This document shows, piece after piece, positions 16,485-23,831 of a DNA stretch of 64,000 nt (positions are counted from its first letter, which is position 1; each line of letters opens with the position of its first letter). The notes under the pieces were generated by a model that had not been told where the DNA came from, ran no database searches, and saw only the letters and a list, made by a program, of their open reading frames with translations. The translations under genes and the position numbers were made by a program. Source of the stretch: Acinetobacter sp. XH1741 (GTDB lineage Bacteria > Pseudomonadota > Gammaproteobacteria > Pseudomonadales > Moraxellaceae); assembly GCF_041021895.1 (NCBI RefSeq), contig NZ_CP157428.1:1922001-1986000 (forward strand), read 5' to 3'.

Positions 16485-18128
16485 ATGAAAACTTTGGCAG
16501 AAGCTTATCAGCAATTTGATCTTGCAAAACTCATTGAAGAGCAACTTGTTGGCGACCCTCAAGCGATAAATGCTTATGTTGAGTGCTGTGAGCGTTATGT
16601 AGGAAAAAATAAAATAGCGCTGATTTGGGAAGGGAAAAACGGACAGGCAGAGCACTATACGTTCGAACAACTTGCGGAGCTGTCTGGAAAACTTGCTAAC
16701 TTTTTTAAAGCACAAGGAATCCAAGCTGGAGATTGTATTGCAGGACTTCTACCGAGAACGCCTGAGTTATTAATTACAATTTTGGCAGCGTGGCGCATAG
16801 GCGCGATTTATCAGCCTTTATTTACTGCCTTTGAAGCAAAATCGATTGATCACCGTATTACGACTGCTCAAACTAAACTGATTGTGACCAATGATGAACA
16901 GCGCCCTAAACTAAATACTCTAAATGTTCCCGTTATTGTCACTGTTCATCAGACAGGTTATTTGTCTGAGCATGACTTTGATTTTTGGCAATCCTTACAA
17001 CGCTATTCTGAGCAATGTGAGCCAGTGAGTCGTAGCTTTGACGATGACTTTTTAATGATGTTTACCTCTGGCACAACTGGACTAGCCAAGTCTGTACCTG
17101 TTCCACTAAAAGCAATTTTGGCATTTAAAGGTTATATGACCCATGCTGTTGATTTGCGTGAAGATGACATGTTTTGGAATTTGGCAGATCCCGGCTGGGC
17201 ATATGGTTTGTATTATGGTATTACGGGGCCTTTAAGCTTAGGGCATAGCATTATTATGGATGAGCGTTCATTTAATGTAGATCAGGCAATTGAGTTAATT
17301 AAAAAATATAAAGTAAGTAATTTAACTGGTTCGCCGACAGCATTTCGAATGTTTTTTGGATTTAAAGAAAAATTTGATCCTTTAATTAAGCAACACTTAC
17401 GCGTAGTCAGCAGTGCGGGTGAGCCATTAACTCCCGAAGTTGTGAACTGGTTTAAGCAGGATTTAGAGGTCAATATTTTTGATCAGTATGGTCAAACAGA
17501 GTTAGGTATGGTGATTGCAAACCACCATGCTCTTGAGCATCCATTAAAAGTAGGCTCGGCTGGTTTTGCAATTCCTGGTCATCGTTTTGCGGTGTTAGAC
17601 CAAAATTATCAAGAAATGCCAGCTGGTGGTATTGGTATTCTTGCAATGGATTCTGAACAATCTCCATTGATGTGGTTTAAAGGTTATGGTGGCAATAATC
17701 GTAAATCATTTGTTGGTAAGTATTATTTAACAGGTGACACAGTCACTTTAAATGAACATGGGGGCATTGATTTTGTGGGGCGTGCTGACGATGTCATTAC
17801 AACATCAGGCTACCGAGTTGGACCATTTGATGTTGAAAGTACTTTGTTAGAGTGTGAAGCGGTATTGGAGTCCGCCGTAATTGGTAAACCTGATCCGGAA
17901 CGCACCGAAATAGTAAAAGCTTTTGTGGTGCTTAAACCTGCTTATCAAGCATGTGAAACATTAAAAGATAAATTACAGCAATATGTTCGTAACCGTTTAT
18001 CTCGTCATGCTTATCCGAAAGAAATTGAGTTTGTAGACAGCCTACCGAAAACCACGAGCGGAAAAATTCAAAGAGGGTTATTGAAGCAGCAAGAAATTGC
18101 AAAAATGCAGCAAGCCTATGCAAGCTAA
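16485..18128 (+). CDS. AMP-forming acyl-CoA synthetase
   Basis: This 547-residue member of the adenylate-forming superfamily activates a carboxylic acid to acyl-CoA through an acyl-AMP. It shows the phosphate loop MFTSGTTGLAKSVP at about residue 187, the A5 motif FDQYGQTELGM near 330, YLTGDTV with the ATP-binding aspartate, the hinge segment GRADDVITTSGYRVGP, and the catalytic lysine region PKTTSGKIQRGLL near the C-terminus. It resembles the acetyl/medium-chain synthetase branch; the true acid is unknown. The start at 16485 has AAGGTGAG 7 bp upstream. It is 220 bp after the dehydrogenase gene, with a hairpin and probably its own promoter between them. Confidence 0.92.
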   Translation: MKTLAEAYQQFDLAKLIEEQLVGDPQAINAYVECCERYVGKNKIALIWEGKNGQAEHYTFEQLAELSGKLANFFKAQGIQAGDCIAGLLPRTPELLITILAAWRIGAIYQPLFTAFEAKSIDHRITTAQTKLIVTNDEQRPKLNTLNVPVIVTVHQTGYLSEHDFDFWQSLQRYSEQCEPVSRSFDDDFLMMFTSGTTGLAKSVPVPLKAILAFKGYMTHAVDLREDDMFWNLADPGWAYGLYYGITGPLSLGHSIIMDERSFNVDQAIELIKKYKVSNLTGSPTAFRMFFGFKEKFDPLIKQHLRVVSSAGEPLTPEVVNWFKQDLEVNIFDQYGQTELGMVIANHHALEHPLKVGSAGFAIPGHRFAVLDQNYQEMPAGGIGILAMDSEQSPLMWFKGYGGNNRKSFVGKYYLTGDTVTLNEHGGIDFVGRADDVITTSGYRVGPFDVESTLLECEAVLESAVIGKPDPERTEIVKAFVVLKPAYQACETLKDKLQQYVRNRLSRHAYPKEIEFVDSLPKTTSGKIQRGLLKQQEIAKMQQAYAS

Positions 18129-18131
18129 ATT

Positions 18132-18167
18132 AAATAAAGGGAAATATTTAAATATTTCCCTTTATTT
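18132..18167. terminator. 36-bp perfect palindrome, bidirectional terminator
   Basis: Positions 18132-18167 read identically on both strands; the core is AAAGGGAAATATTT and its complement. It separates the convergent acyl-CoA synthetase and flavin reductase genes and gives T-rich ends on either strand. Confidence 0.85.
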
Positions 18168-18173
18168 CTTATA

Positions 18174-18752
18174 TTAGATATCGGCTTTTACTTCCTCACC
18201 AATTAAATAAAACGTTCCCCCAGCAATATAGTGCAGACTTCGAAGTTCTTTTGGTGCATCTTGGAAATGCCAGTGTCCATCTCTAAAAACACGGGTATCG
18301 GCCCATGCACCCACAACAGAACCAATAAATAAGTCATGAGCTGACTGATTATGCGGTTCAGGAATAAGTTTACAAACCAGCCATGCGATACAACCTGATA
18401 CAAGCGGACTGGTTAGCCCTTCTTGATAAAAGAGTTCAACACCACAATGCTCAAGTTTTTGTGGGTCATCTAATTTACTAATGGTGCCAAGTTGCTTGGT
18501 CATATTAAGCTGTGCATAGCAAGGAACTTGTAATGTGAAATAACCACTTTGCTCGACAAGCTGTCGGGTTTTCGTACTTTTATCTAAAACCACGGACACT
18601 TTGGCAGGCTTGAACTCTAAGGCACATGCCCATGCAGCAGCCATTACATTGCGGTCGTCACCATGTTGTGCAGAAACAAGGACAGTTGGACCATGATTTA
18701 ACAAACGATAAGCTTTTTCTAACTCTACAGGTGCAATATATGATTGGGACAT
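18174..18752 (-). CDS. Flavin reductase-like FMN-binding split-barrel protein
   Basis: This 192-residue protein matches the flavin reductase (DIM6/NTAB, PF01613) family: VLVSAQHGDDRNVMAAAWACALEF near residue 24, KVSVVLDKSTKTRQLVEQSGYFTLQVP, and the HDLFIGSVVGAWAD segment near 140. Such proteins bind FMN and often supply reduced flavin to a monooxygenase or act on small molecules directly. The gene is monocistronic and convergent with the acyl-CoA synthetase. An AGG lies about 8 bp before the ATG. The LLM oxidoreductase at 6469-7473 needs such a partner, but there is no sequence reason to pair them. Confidence 0.83.
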   Translation of the reverse strand: MSQSYIAPVELEKAYRLLNHGPTVLVSAQHGDDRNVMAAAWACALEFKPAKVSVVLDKSTKTRQLVEQSGYFTLQVPCYAQLNMTKQLGTISKLDDPQKLEHCGVELFYQEGLTSPLVSGCIAWLVCKLIPEPHNQSAHDLFIGSVVGAWADTRVFRDGHWHFQDAPKELRSLHYIAGGTFYLIGEEVKADI

Positions 18753-18925
18753 ATTTAGCCTAAGTAATACAGAAAATGGATTGCTCTATTGTTGCAGAAA
18801 GTGTGAAAGAAGTAATGTGAACAAACGTGCTTGAACCGAATAAAAAAGTTGTTTCCATTTTATAGCTTTCATAATGACGAACTTAGTCATAAAATCATTT
18901 TGCTTCTAAGTGAAAGGATTAAGGT

Positions 18926-19702
18926 GTGACCGAGCTTCAAGATATCGATTTTGTAGAGTTAAGTGATGAAGAAATGCATCTCTATAGCCGTCAGATTTTA
19001 CTTGATGGGTGGGATATTGAAGCTCAGGAAAAACTCAAACTGGCTAATGTGTTGATTGTAGGTGCTGGTGGCATAGGCTGTAGCAGTGCAGAGCTACTCG
19101 CACGAGCAGGGGTCGGAAAAATTACACTCATTGATGCCGATACCATTGAGATAAGTAATTTACAGCGCCAAATCGCATTTGGTCATGAAGATATTGGTCG
19201 CTATAAAGCTGAAGTTTTGGCAAAACGGTTACAGAAAATTAACCCTTATATCTGTGTTGAATACTTTAATGAACGTTTAGACGAACATAACATTGATAGA
19301 CTTGTTGAACACCAAGATGTGGTTTTAGATGGCTGTGATAACTTTACAACTCGTTATTTAGTGAATAGCGCTTGTAAGAAACATCAGGTCGCTTTAATTA
19401 GTGCTTCTGCAATTGGCTTTCAGGCGCAAATGTTTATGGTAGAAGGTGATTCTGCTTGTTATGAATGTTTGTTCCCCAAAGAACAACATGACAATGAAGG
19501 ATTGCGATGTGCAGAGTCGGGTGTACTAGCGACTACACCTGTAATGATAGCGTCATTACAAGCACATCACACTTTATTGTATTTAGGGCTAAATCGTACG
19601 CCGTTAAAGCAGAAACTGCTACTTTGGGATGGGTTAACGATGACACAACGCATTGTTAATTTTGATAAAGATATAAATTGTCCACTTTGTCAGGCAAGCT
19701 AA
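18926..19702 (+). CDS. MoeB/ThiF-family E1-like adenylyltransferase
   Basis: This 258-residue protein has the E1-like fold. The nucleotide-binding motif VLIVGAGGIGCSSAELLARAG is near residues 43-63; DADTIEISNLQRQ near 72 holds the conserved ISNLNRQ-type element; then DGCDNFTTRYLVN. Two zinc-binding pairs are present (CYECLF near 186 and CPLCQ at the end). In MoeB it adenylates the MoaD C-terminus, and in ThiF that of ThiS; without a sulfur carrier gene nearby the partner is undecided. There is no rhodanese domain. It starts with GTG, with AAAGGA 6 bp upstream, and is followed 58 bp later by an ABC1 kinase. Confidence 0.88.
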   Translation: MTELQDIDFVELSDEEMHLYSRQILLDGWDIEAQEKLKLANVLIVGAGGIGCSSAELLARAGVGKITLIDADTIEISNLQRQIAFGHEDIGRYKAEVLAKRLQKINPYICVEYFNERLDEHNIDRLVEHQDVVLDGCDNFTTRYLVNSACKKHQVALISASAIGFQAQMFMVEGDSACYECLFPKEQHDNEGLRCAESGVLATTPVMIASLQAHHTLLYLGLNRTPLKQKLLLWDGLTMTQRIVNFDKDINCPLCQAS

Positions 19703-19760
19703 TCAGCAAATAAGACAAAATTTGCTACACTTGATTTGAATACTCTGGTTTTAAAGAAAT

Positions 19761-21059
19761 ATGAAAAAAAATATTTTATTTGATGGATTGCGCTCAGTTG
19801 CCCGTATCGGTGAAACAGCAGTTGTTGCTGCTAAAGCTGGTATTAAATATGCAACTGATAAACCAAGTAATGCCAAACTCATGCGAGAGACTTTTGAATC
19901 ACTTGGCTCAACATATATTAAACTTGGTCAGTTTATTGCAAGTACACCATCGTTATTCCCACGTGAATATGTAGAAGAATTTCAAGGTTGTTTAGATCAG
20001 ACACCAACTCTGCCATTTAGCTATATTCAAGGCGTACTTGCCTCTGAATTTGAAGGGCGTGATTTAAGCCAGATTTTTAGCTATATCGATGAGAAACCAT
20101 TAGCTTCTGCTTCAATTGCTCAAGTTCATGCAGCTAAACTGACGACAGGTGAAGATGTCGTTATTAAAGTACAAAAACCTGGCGTGGAAACCATTTTATA
20201 CACTGACCTAAATGTAGTGCATTGGGCAGCAAAATTACTTGAACGTGCAGTACCCAAAATTAAGTTTGCTGCTCTTTCTGATATTGTCGATGAAATTAAA
20301 ACTCGTATGGTGCGTGAAGTCGACTTTATTGAAGAAGCACAAAACTTAGATGACTTTGTAGAATATTTAAATATTTCTCAAAACCACGCCGCGACAGCAC
20401 CTAAGGTTTATCATCAGTTTTCTACGCGCCGTGTTTTGACCATGCAGCGTTTATACGGTGTGTCTTTGACAGATTTTAGTGTCGTAAAACAATATGCTAA
20501 AGACCCATCACAAGTACTCATTACTGCCATGAACACATGGTTTGGTAGTCTAATGCTGTGTAAGAGTTTCCATGCTGACTTACATGCTGGAAATCTAATG
20601 TTGCTTGAAGATGGACGAATTGGTTTTATCGATTTTGGTATCGTGGGGCAGTTAAAGCCAGAAGTCTGGACAGCATGTATTGCGTTTATGGATGCCTTGC
20701 AAAAGACTGATTATCAGGCAATGGCTGAAAATATGCTGAAAATGGGTATGACCCATAATAAAGTTGATGTTCAGATTTTAGCTCAAGATTTAGAGCGTTT
20801 ATTTAATGGCGTATTAATGGCAGATCCTCAGCAAATTCTGTCTACCAATCCTGCCGATTTAAACGACATTATGATGGATATGGTCGGTGTAGGTGAGCGC
20901 CACGGTATTAAATTCCCTCGAGATTTTGCCTTATTATTTAAGCAAATGCTTTATTTCGATCGTTTTATGCGCGTACTCGCTCCATATACAGATATTTATG
21001 CAGACCAACGTTTGAAAATGGTTCAAAATATGGAACCTGCTTCTTTGTTAAAGCACTAA
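19761..21059 (+). CDS. ABC1/UbiB-family atypical protein kinase-like ATPase
   Basis: This 432-residue protein has the ABC1 family marks: KLGQFIASTPSLFP near residue 54 (the KxGQ motif), IAQVHAAKLTTGEDVVIKVQKPG with the invariant lysine near 130, ADLHAGNLMLL (the catalytic-loop equivalent) near 275 and FIDFGIVGQL near 292. Family members (UbiB, Coq8) support ubiquinone synthesis or lipid-head binding through ATPase activity. It is shorter than E. coli UbiB and lacks the two C-terminal membrane segments, so I do not give the name ubiB. It sits between the MoeB-like gene and folB, and the start has little Shine-Dalgarno. Confidence 0.88.
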   Translation: MKKNILFDGLRSVARIGETAVVAAKAGIKYATDKPSNAKLMRETFESLGSTYIKLGQFIASTPSLFPREYVEEFQGCLDQTPTLPFSYIQGVLASEFEGRDLSQIFSYIDEKPLASASIAQVHAAKLTTGEDVVIKVQKPGVETILYTDLNVVHWAAKLLERAVPKIKFAALSDIVDEIKTRMVREVDFIEEAQNLDDFVEYLNISQNHAATAPKVYHQFSTRRVLTMQRLYGVSLTDFSVVKQYAKDPSQVLITAMNTWFGSLMLCKSFHADLHAGNLMLLEDGRIGFIDFGIVGQLKPEVWTACIAFMDALQKTDYQAMAENMLKMGMTHNKVDVQILAQDLERLFNGVLMADPQQILSTNPADLNDIMMDMVGVGERHGIKFPRDFALLFKQMLYFDRFMRVLAPYTDIYADQRLKMVQNMEPASLLKH

Positions 21060-21074
21060 GGTCAGTTTAGATTT

Positions 21075-21455
21075 ATGGATGCCATTATTATTGAAGGCTT
21101 GAAGGTTGAGACAGTGATTGGCTGTTTCAACTGGGAAAGACAAATTATTCAACCTTTAATGTTGGATTTGACCATCCATAATGATTTGAGCCGAGCAGCA
21201 GAGTCTGACAAGCTTGAGGACACTCTCAACTATGCTCAGATTTGTGAGTTATCGGCTCAAACTATTCAACAAGCCAAACCTGAATTAATCGAACATGCAG
21301 CCCATCTGGTTTTGCAATGTTTGTTTGAAACCTTTCCAACAATTGAAAAAATTACCATAACCATCCGTAAGCCAGCCATCATTGCAGAAGCTAATGCTGT
21401 AGGAATTCGTCTTGAACGCACCAGAAACAATTTTTGCGCTCGCCCTTGCGAGTAA
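21075..21455 (+). CDS. folB: Dihydroneopterin aldolase
   Basis: This 126-residue cytoplasmic enzyme cleaves 7,8-dihydroneopterin to 6-hydroxymethyl-7,8-dihydropterin in folate synthesis. FolB hallmarks are the N-terminal IIEGLKVETVIGCFNWER (family: LxVxTxIGVxxWE), DTLNYAQICEL (family: VNYxxVxxxV), the LIEHAAHLVLQCLF helix with the pterin-binding glutamate, and ITIRKPAIIAEANAVGI near the C-terminus. It lies 15 bp after the ABC1 kinase gene. Its 3' end overlaps the downstream folK-like gene by 44 bp, so the two are translated in a coupled way. Confidence 0.95.
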   Translation: MDAIIIEGLKVETVIGCFNWERQIIQPLMLDLTIHNDLSRAAESDKLEDTLNYAQICELSAQTIQQAKPELIEHAAHLVLQCLFETFPTIEKITITIRKPAIIAEANAVGIRLERTRNNFCARPCE

Positions 21456-21858
21456 TTTAGACGCAAATCAGTACTTTACTTTTGCTTATACGCAATTAGC
21501 AACTTTGGGGAAAGTGCAGTTTTCATCTGTTTATCAAATTCCATGCCGAGATGGTATTGGAGACAATTACTGGAATTCAGCATGTTTATTAAGAAGCCCT
21601 TTATCGTGTGAGCAAATTGAATCTTTTCTAAAAAAACTTGAGACAGATTCTGGGCGTGTTCGTCCATCGCATCATATTTCTTTAGATGTAGATTTGATTG
21701 CATGGGGAGTTGATCTGGACCATATGCAATTTAATTCTAAAAAATTACCTTTGGCCCTTGATGTAAAAATCCCTTTATATGAGCTTTGGCATTGTGAGAC
21801 TTTAAAGGCTGATAGAACACTTTATCCAGTCGTCAACTTTAAGGTTTCAGGTCTTTAA
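21412..21858 (+). CDS. Divergent HPPK-like protein (folK-like)
   Basis: The 148-residue product resembles 6-hydroxymethyl-7,8-dihydropterin pyrophosphokinase: an N-terminal IFALALASNLDANQ (family: IxLGSNL), VQFSSVYQIPCRDG, YWNSACLLRSPLSCEQIESFLKKLE, and LDVDLIAWG with the two magnesium-binding aspartates. The highly conserved RWGPR loop before them is replaced by a shorter HHIS stretch, so the usual tryptophan and arginine are absent. Activity is thus uncertain. The start is TTG with AGGA 8 bp upstream; no ATG is available nearby. It overlaps folB by 44 bp. A standard folK is often found beside pcnB in gammaproteobacteria, so this may be a second copy with another role. Confidence 0.75.
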   Translation: MNAPETIFALALASNLDANQYFTFAYTQLATLGKVQFSSVYQIPCRDGIGDNYWNSACLLRSPLSCEQIESFLKKLETDSGRVRPSHHISLDVDLIAWGVDLDHMQFNSKKLPLALDVKIPLYELWHCETLKADRTLYPVVNFKVSGL

Positions 21859-21866
21859 AACTAAAT

Positions 21867-21884
21867 TTTACGCAAAATTTACGC
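21867..21884 (+). promoter_or_regulatory. KdpE-box-like direct repeat, pair 1
   Basis: TTTACGC occurs at 21867-21873 and again at 21878-21884, an 11-bp repeat distance. E. coli KdpE binds a TTTATA/TTTACA direct repeat with the same spacing, and tandem repeats one turn apart are usual for OmpR-family regulators. It is about 235 bp before kdpA. Confidence 0.65.
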
Positions 21885-21909
21885 GGTCTTTGAGTTCCTC
21901 AATAGAGAA

Positions 21910-21927
21910 TTTACGAGCATTTTACCC
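21910..21927 (+). promoter_or_regulatory. KdpE-box-like direct repeat, pair 2
   Basis: TTTACGA at 21910-21916 and TTTACCC at 21921-21927 repeat the 11-bp spacing of the first pair, 43 bp (about four helical turns) downstream. A possible -10 TATAAA follows at 21976-21981. Together they look like a two-site activator region for kdpABC. Confidence 0.65.
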
Positions 21928-21930
21928 ATA

Positions 21931-21960
21931 CTGAAATCCACTAAATTAGTGTTATTTCAG
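21931..21960. repeat. 30-bp interrupted inverted repeat in the kdp upstream region
   Basis: CTGAAAT (21931-21937) pairs with ATTTCAG (21954-21960), and the inner CACTAA (21939-21944) pairs with TTAGTG (21946-21951). No T-run follows. It may be a folK-like gene terminator, an operator, or both. Confidence 0.45.
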
Positions 21961-22107
21961 GACAATAAAGATGCTTATAAATTCTCAAATGCGCATCTTG
22001 CATCAGTCTGGCATAGTGTTATGCGGACTCAAAAAAAATGATATTTCTTCATTTCTCCTTATTTCCAATTTGGCAGATCAAGCCATGGGGTATAGAGGAG
22101 AATAGCC

Positions 22108-23817
22108 ATGTTAGAACTTATACTTGTTTTATTTATTGCTATTTTTTTAGCATGGTGTCTGAGTAAATATCTATCCAAAGTAATGGCAAATCAGCCGATG
22201 TGGGGTGATGGATTATTTCGTTGGATTGAAAATCCTGTATATCGCTTGTTAGGTATATCTCCACAACAACAGATGAACTGGAAACAATATTCTTTAGCAT
22301 TTGTTGTTAGCTGTGTCTTTCTAGCTGTAGCCGTTTTCGCTATTTTTATGACGCAAGCATGGCTACCATTAAACCCAAATCACGCGCCAAACATGAGCTG
22401 GGATTTAGCATTACACACGACGATTTCATTTTTAACTAATACCAATCAACAGCATTATTCTGGCCAAGCTCAGTTATCTTATTTGTCGCAAATGACAGGT
22501 ATTGTGGGCTTGCAAGTCATTACTCCAATGATGGGGTTGGCTTTAGTTGTCGCGACCTTAAGAGCTTTCTTTTATCAACGTCCAAGCCATATTGCAGCCG
22601 ATGTTGCCGAGCAGCCAGACCAAATTTTAATTGGGAACTATTGGGCAGATGTGATTCGCCCTACAGTACGTTTCTTGCTTCCTCTGTGTTTTGTCTGGTC
22701 ACTGTTGCTCAATAGCCAAGGCGTGCCAGCAACTTTTCAGGGTGGACCAGAAGTACAGGTTATGGATAAAGCGAATACTGTACAAACCCAAAAAATTCCA
22801 TTAGGTCCAGTTGCACCAATGGTTGCTATTAAGCAATTGGGTAGTAACGGTGGGGGGTGGTATGGTCCAAATAGTGCTGCACCTTTAGAAAATCCAACGC
22901 CGCTATCTAACTTTTTGGAAATGCTTGCGATTTTACTCATTCCAATTACAGTCATTTTTATGGTGGGTCATTTTACTCAACGTAAAAAATTTGCCTACTT
23001 TGTATTTGGTAGCATGCTCTTCATGTCGGTTATTTCAGGTGCAGCAGCTGTCTGGTCTGAAAGTATGTCGTCTACAGCATCACAAATTGCCATAATGGAA
23101 GGTAAAGAACAACGATTTGGAGCTGCATCATCAGCAGTTTGGGCTGCGCTTACCACACAAGTGAATAATGGTTCAGTCAATATGATGCATGATTCTTCGG
23201 CACCTCTTACTGGGCTGGTTGAACTCATTAATATGTTGATTAATGCCATTTGGGGTGGTGTGGGCTGTGGTCTGCAACAGTTTATGGTTTATCTGTTACT
23301 TGCAGTATTTATTGCAGGTTTAATGACAGGCCGTACGCCTGAGTTGTTTGGGCGCAAAATTGAAGCCGCGGAGATCAAGTTACTTGCAATTATTATCTTG
23401 ATTCAGCCTCTTATCATTCTTGCTTTTACGGCTCTAAGTGTCAGCATTCCGGGCTTATCAGGCATCACAAACCTAGGACCACATGGTATTACCCAAGTGT
23501 TCTATGAATATGTCTCTGCATTTGCAAACAACGGTTCAGGCTTTGCAGGCCTTAAAAATACGACAGTCTGGTGGAATGTCACTTGTAGCATTGCACTTCT
23601 TTTAGGGCGCTTCCCAGCATTAATTTTGCCATTAATGATTGCGACACGTTTAGCAGCAAAAAGAAAAGCACCCGAAACAACAGGTAGTCTTCAAGTTGAA
23701 ACACCAACTTTTGCGTTAACACTGATTACGATTGTTGTGTTGCTTACCTTATTACAATTTATGCCAGTTCTTGTCCTTGGGCCAATTGCCGATCAACTTT
23801 TGTTGGTTAAAGGCTAA
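22108..23817 (+). CDS. kdpA: K+-transporting ATPase subunit A
   Basis: This 569-residue inner-membrane subunit forms the K+ selectivity pore of the KdpFABC pump. It has about ten hydrophobic segments and the family's pore-loop repeats, such as TTISFLTNTNQQHYSG near residue 109, IKQLGSNGGGWYGPNSAAPLENP near 232 and the FANNGSGFAGL segment near 470. The length is close to the usual 560-570. GAGGAG lies about 9 bp upstream of the ATG. No kdpF-like small ORF is seen upstream. The operon kdpABC-DE is complete, with kdpB 14 bp downstream. Confidence 0.98.
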   Translation: MLELILVLFIAIFLAWCLSKYLSKVMANQPMWGDGLFRWIENPVYRLLGISPQQQMNWKQYSLAFVVSCVFLAVAVFAIFMTQAWLPLNPNHAPNMSWDLALHTTISFLTNTNQQHYSGQAQLSYLSQMTGIVGLQVITPMMGLALVVATLRAFFYQRPSHIAADVAEQPDQILIGNYWADVIRPTVRFLLPLCFVWSLLLNSQGVPATFQGGPEVQVMDKANTVQTQKIPLGPVAPMVAIKQLGSNGGGWYGPNSAAPLENPTPLSNFLEMLAILLIPITVIFMVGHFTQRKKFAYFVFGSMLFMSVISGAAAVWSESMSSTASQIAIMEGKEQRFGAASSAVWAALTTQVNNGSVNMMHDSSAPLTGLVELINMLINAIWGGVGCGLQQFMVYLLLAVFIAGLMTGRTPELFGRKIEAAEIKLLAIIILIQPLIILAFTALSVSIPGLSGITNLGPHGITQVFYEYVSAFANNGSGFAGLKNTTVWWNVTCSIALLLGRFPALILPLMIATRLAAKRKAPETTGSLQVETPTFALTLITIVVLLTLLQFMPVLVLGPIADQLLLVKG

Positions 23818-23831
23818 GGAGGCGAGTGAAA

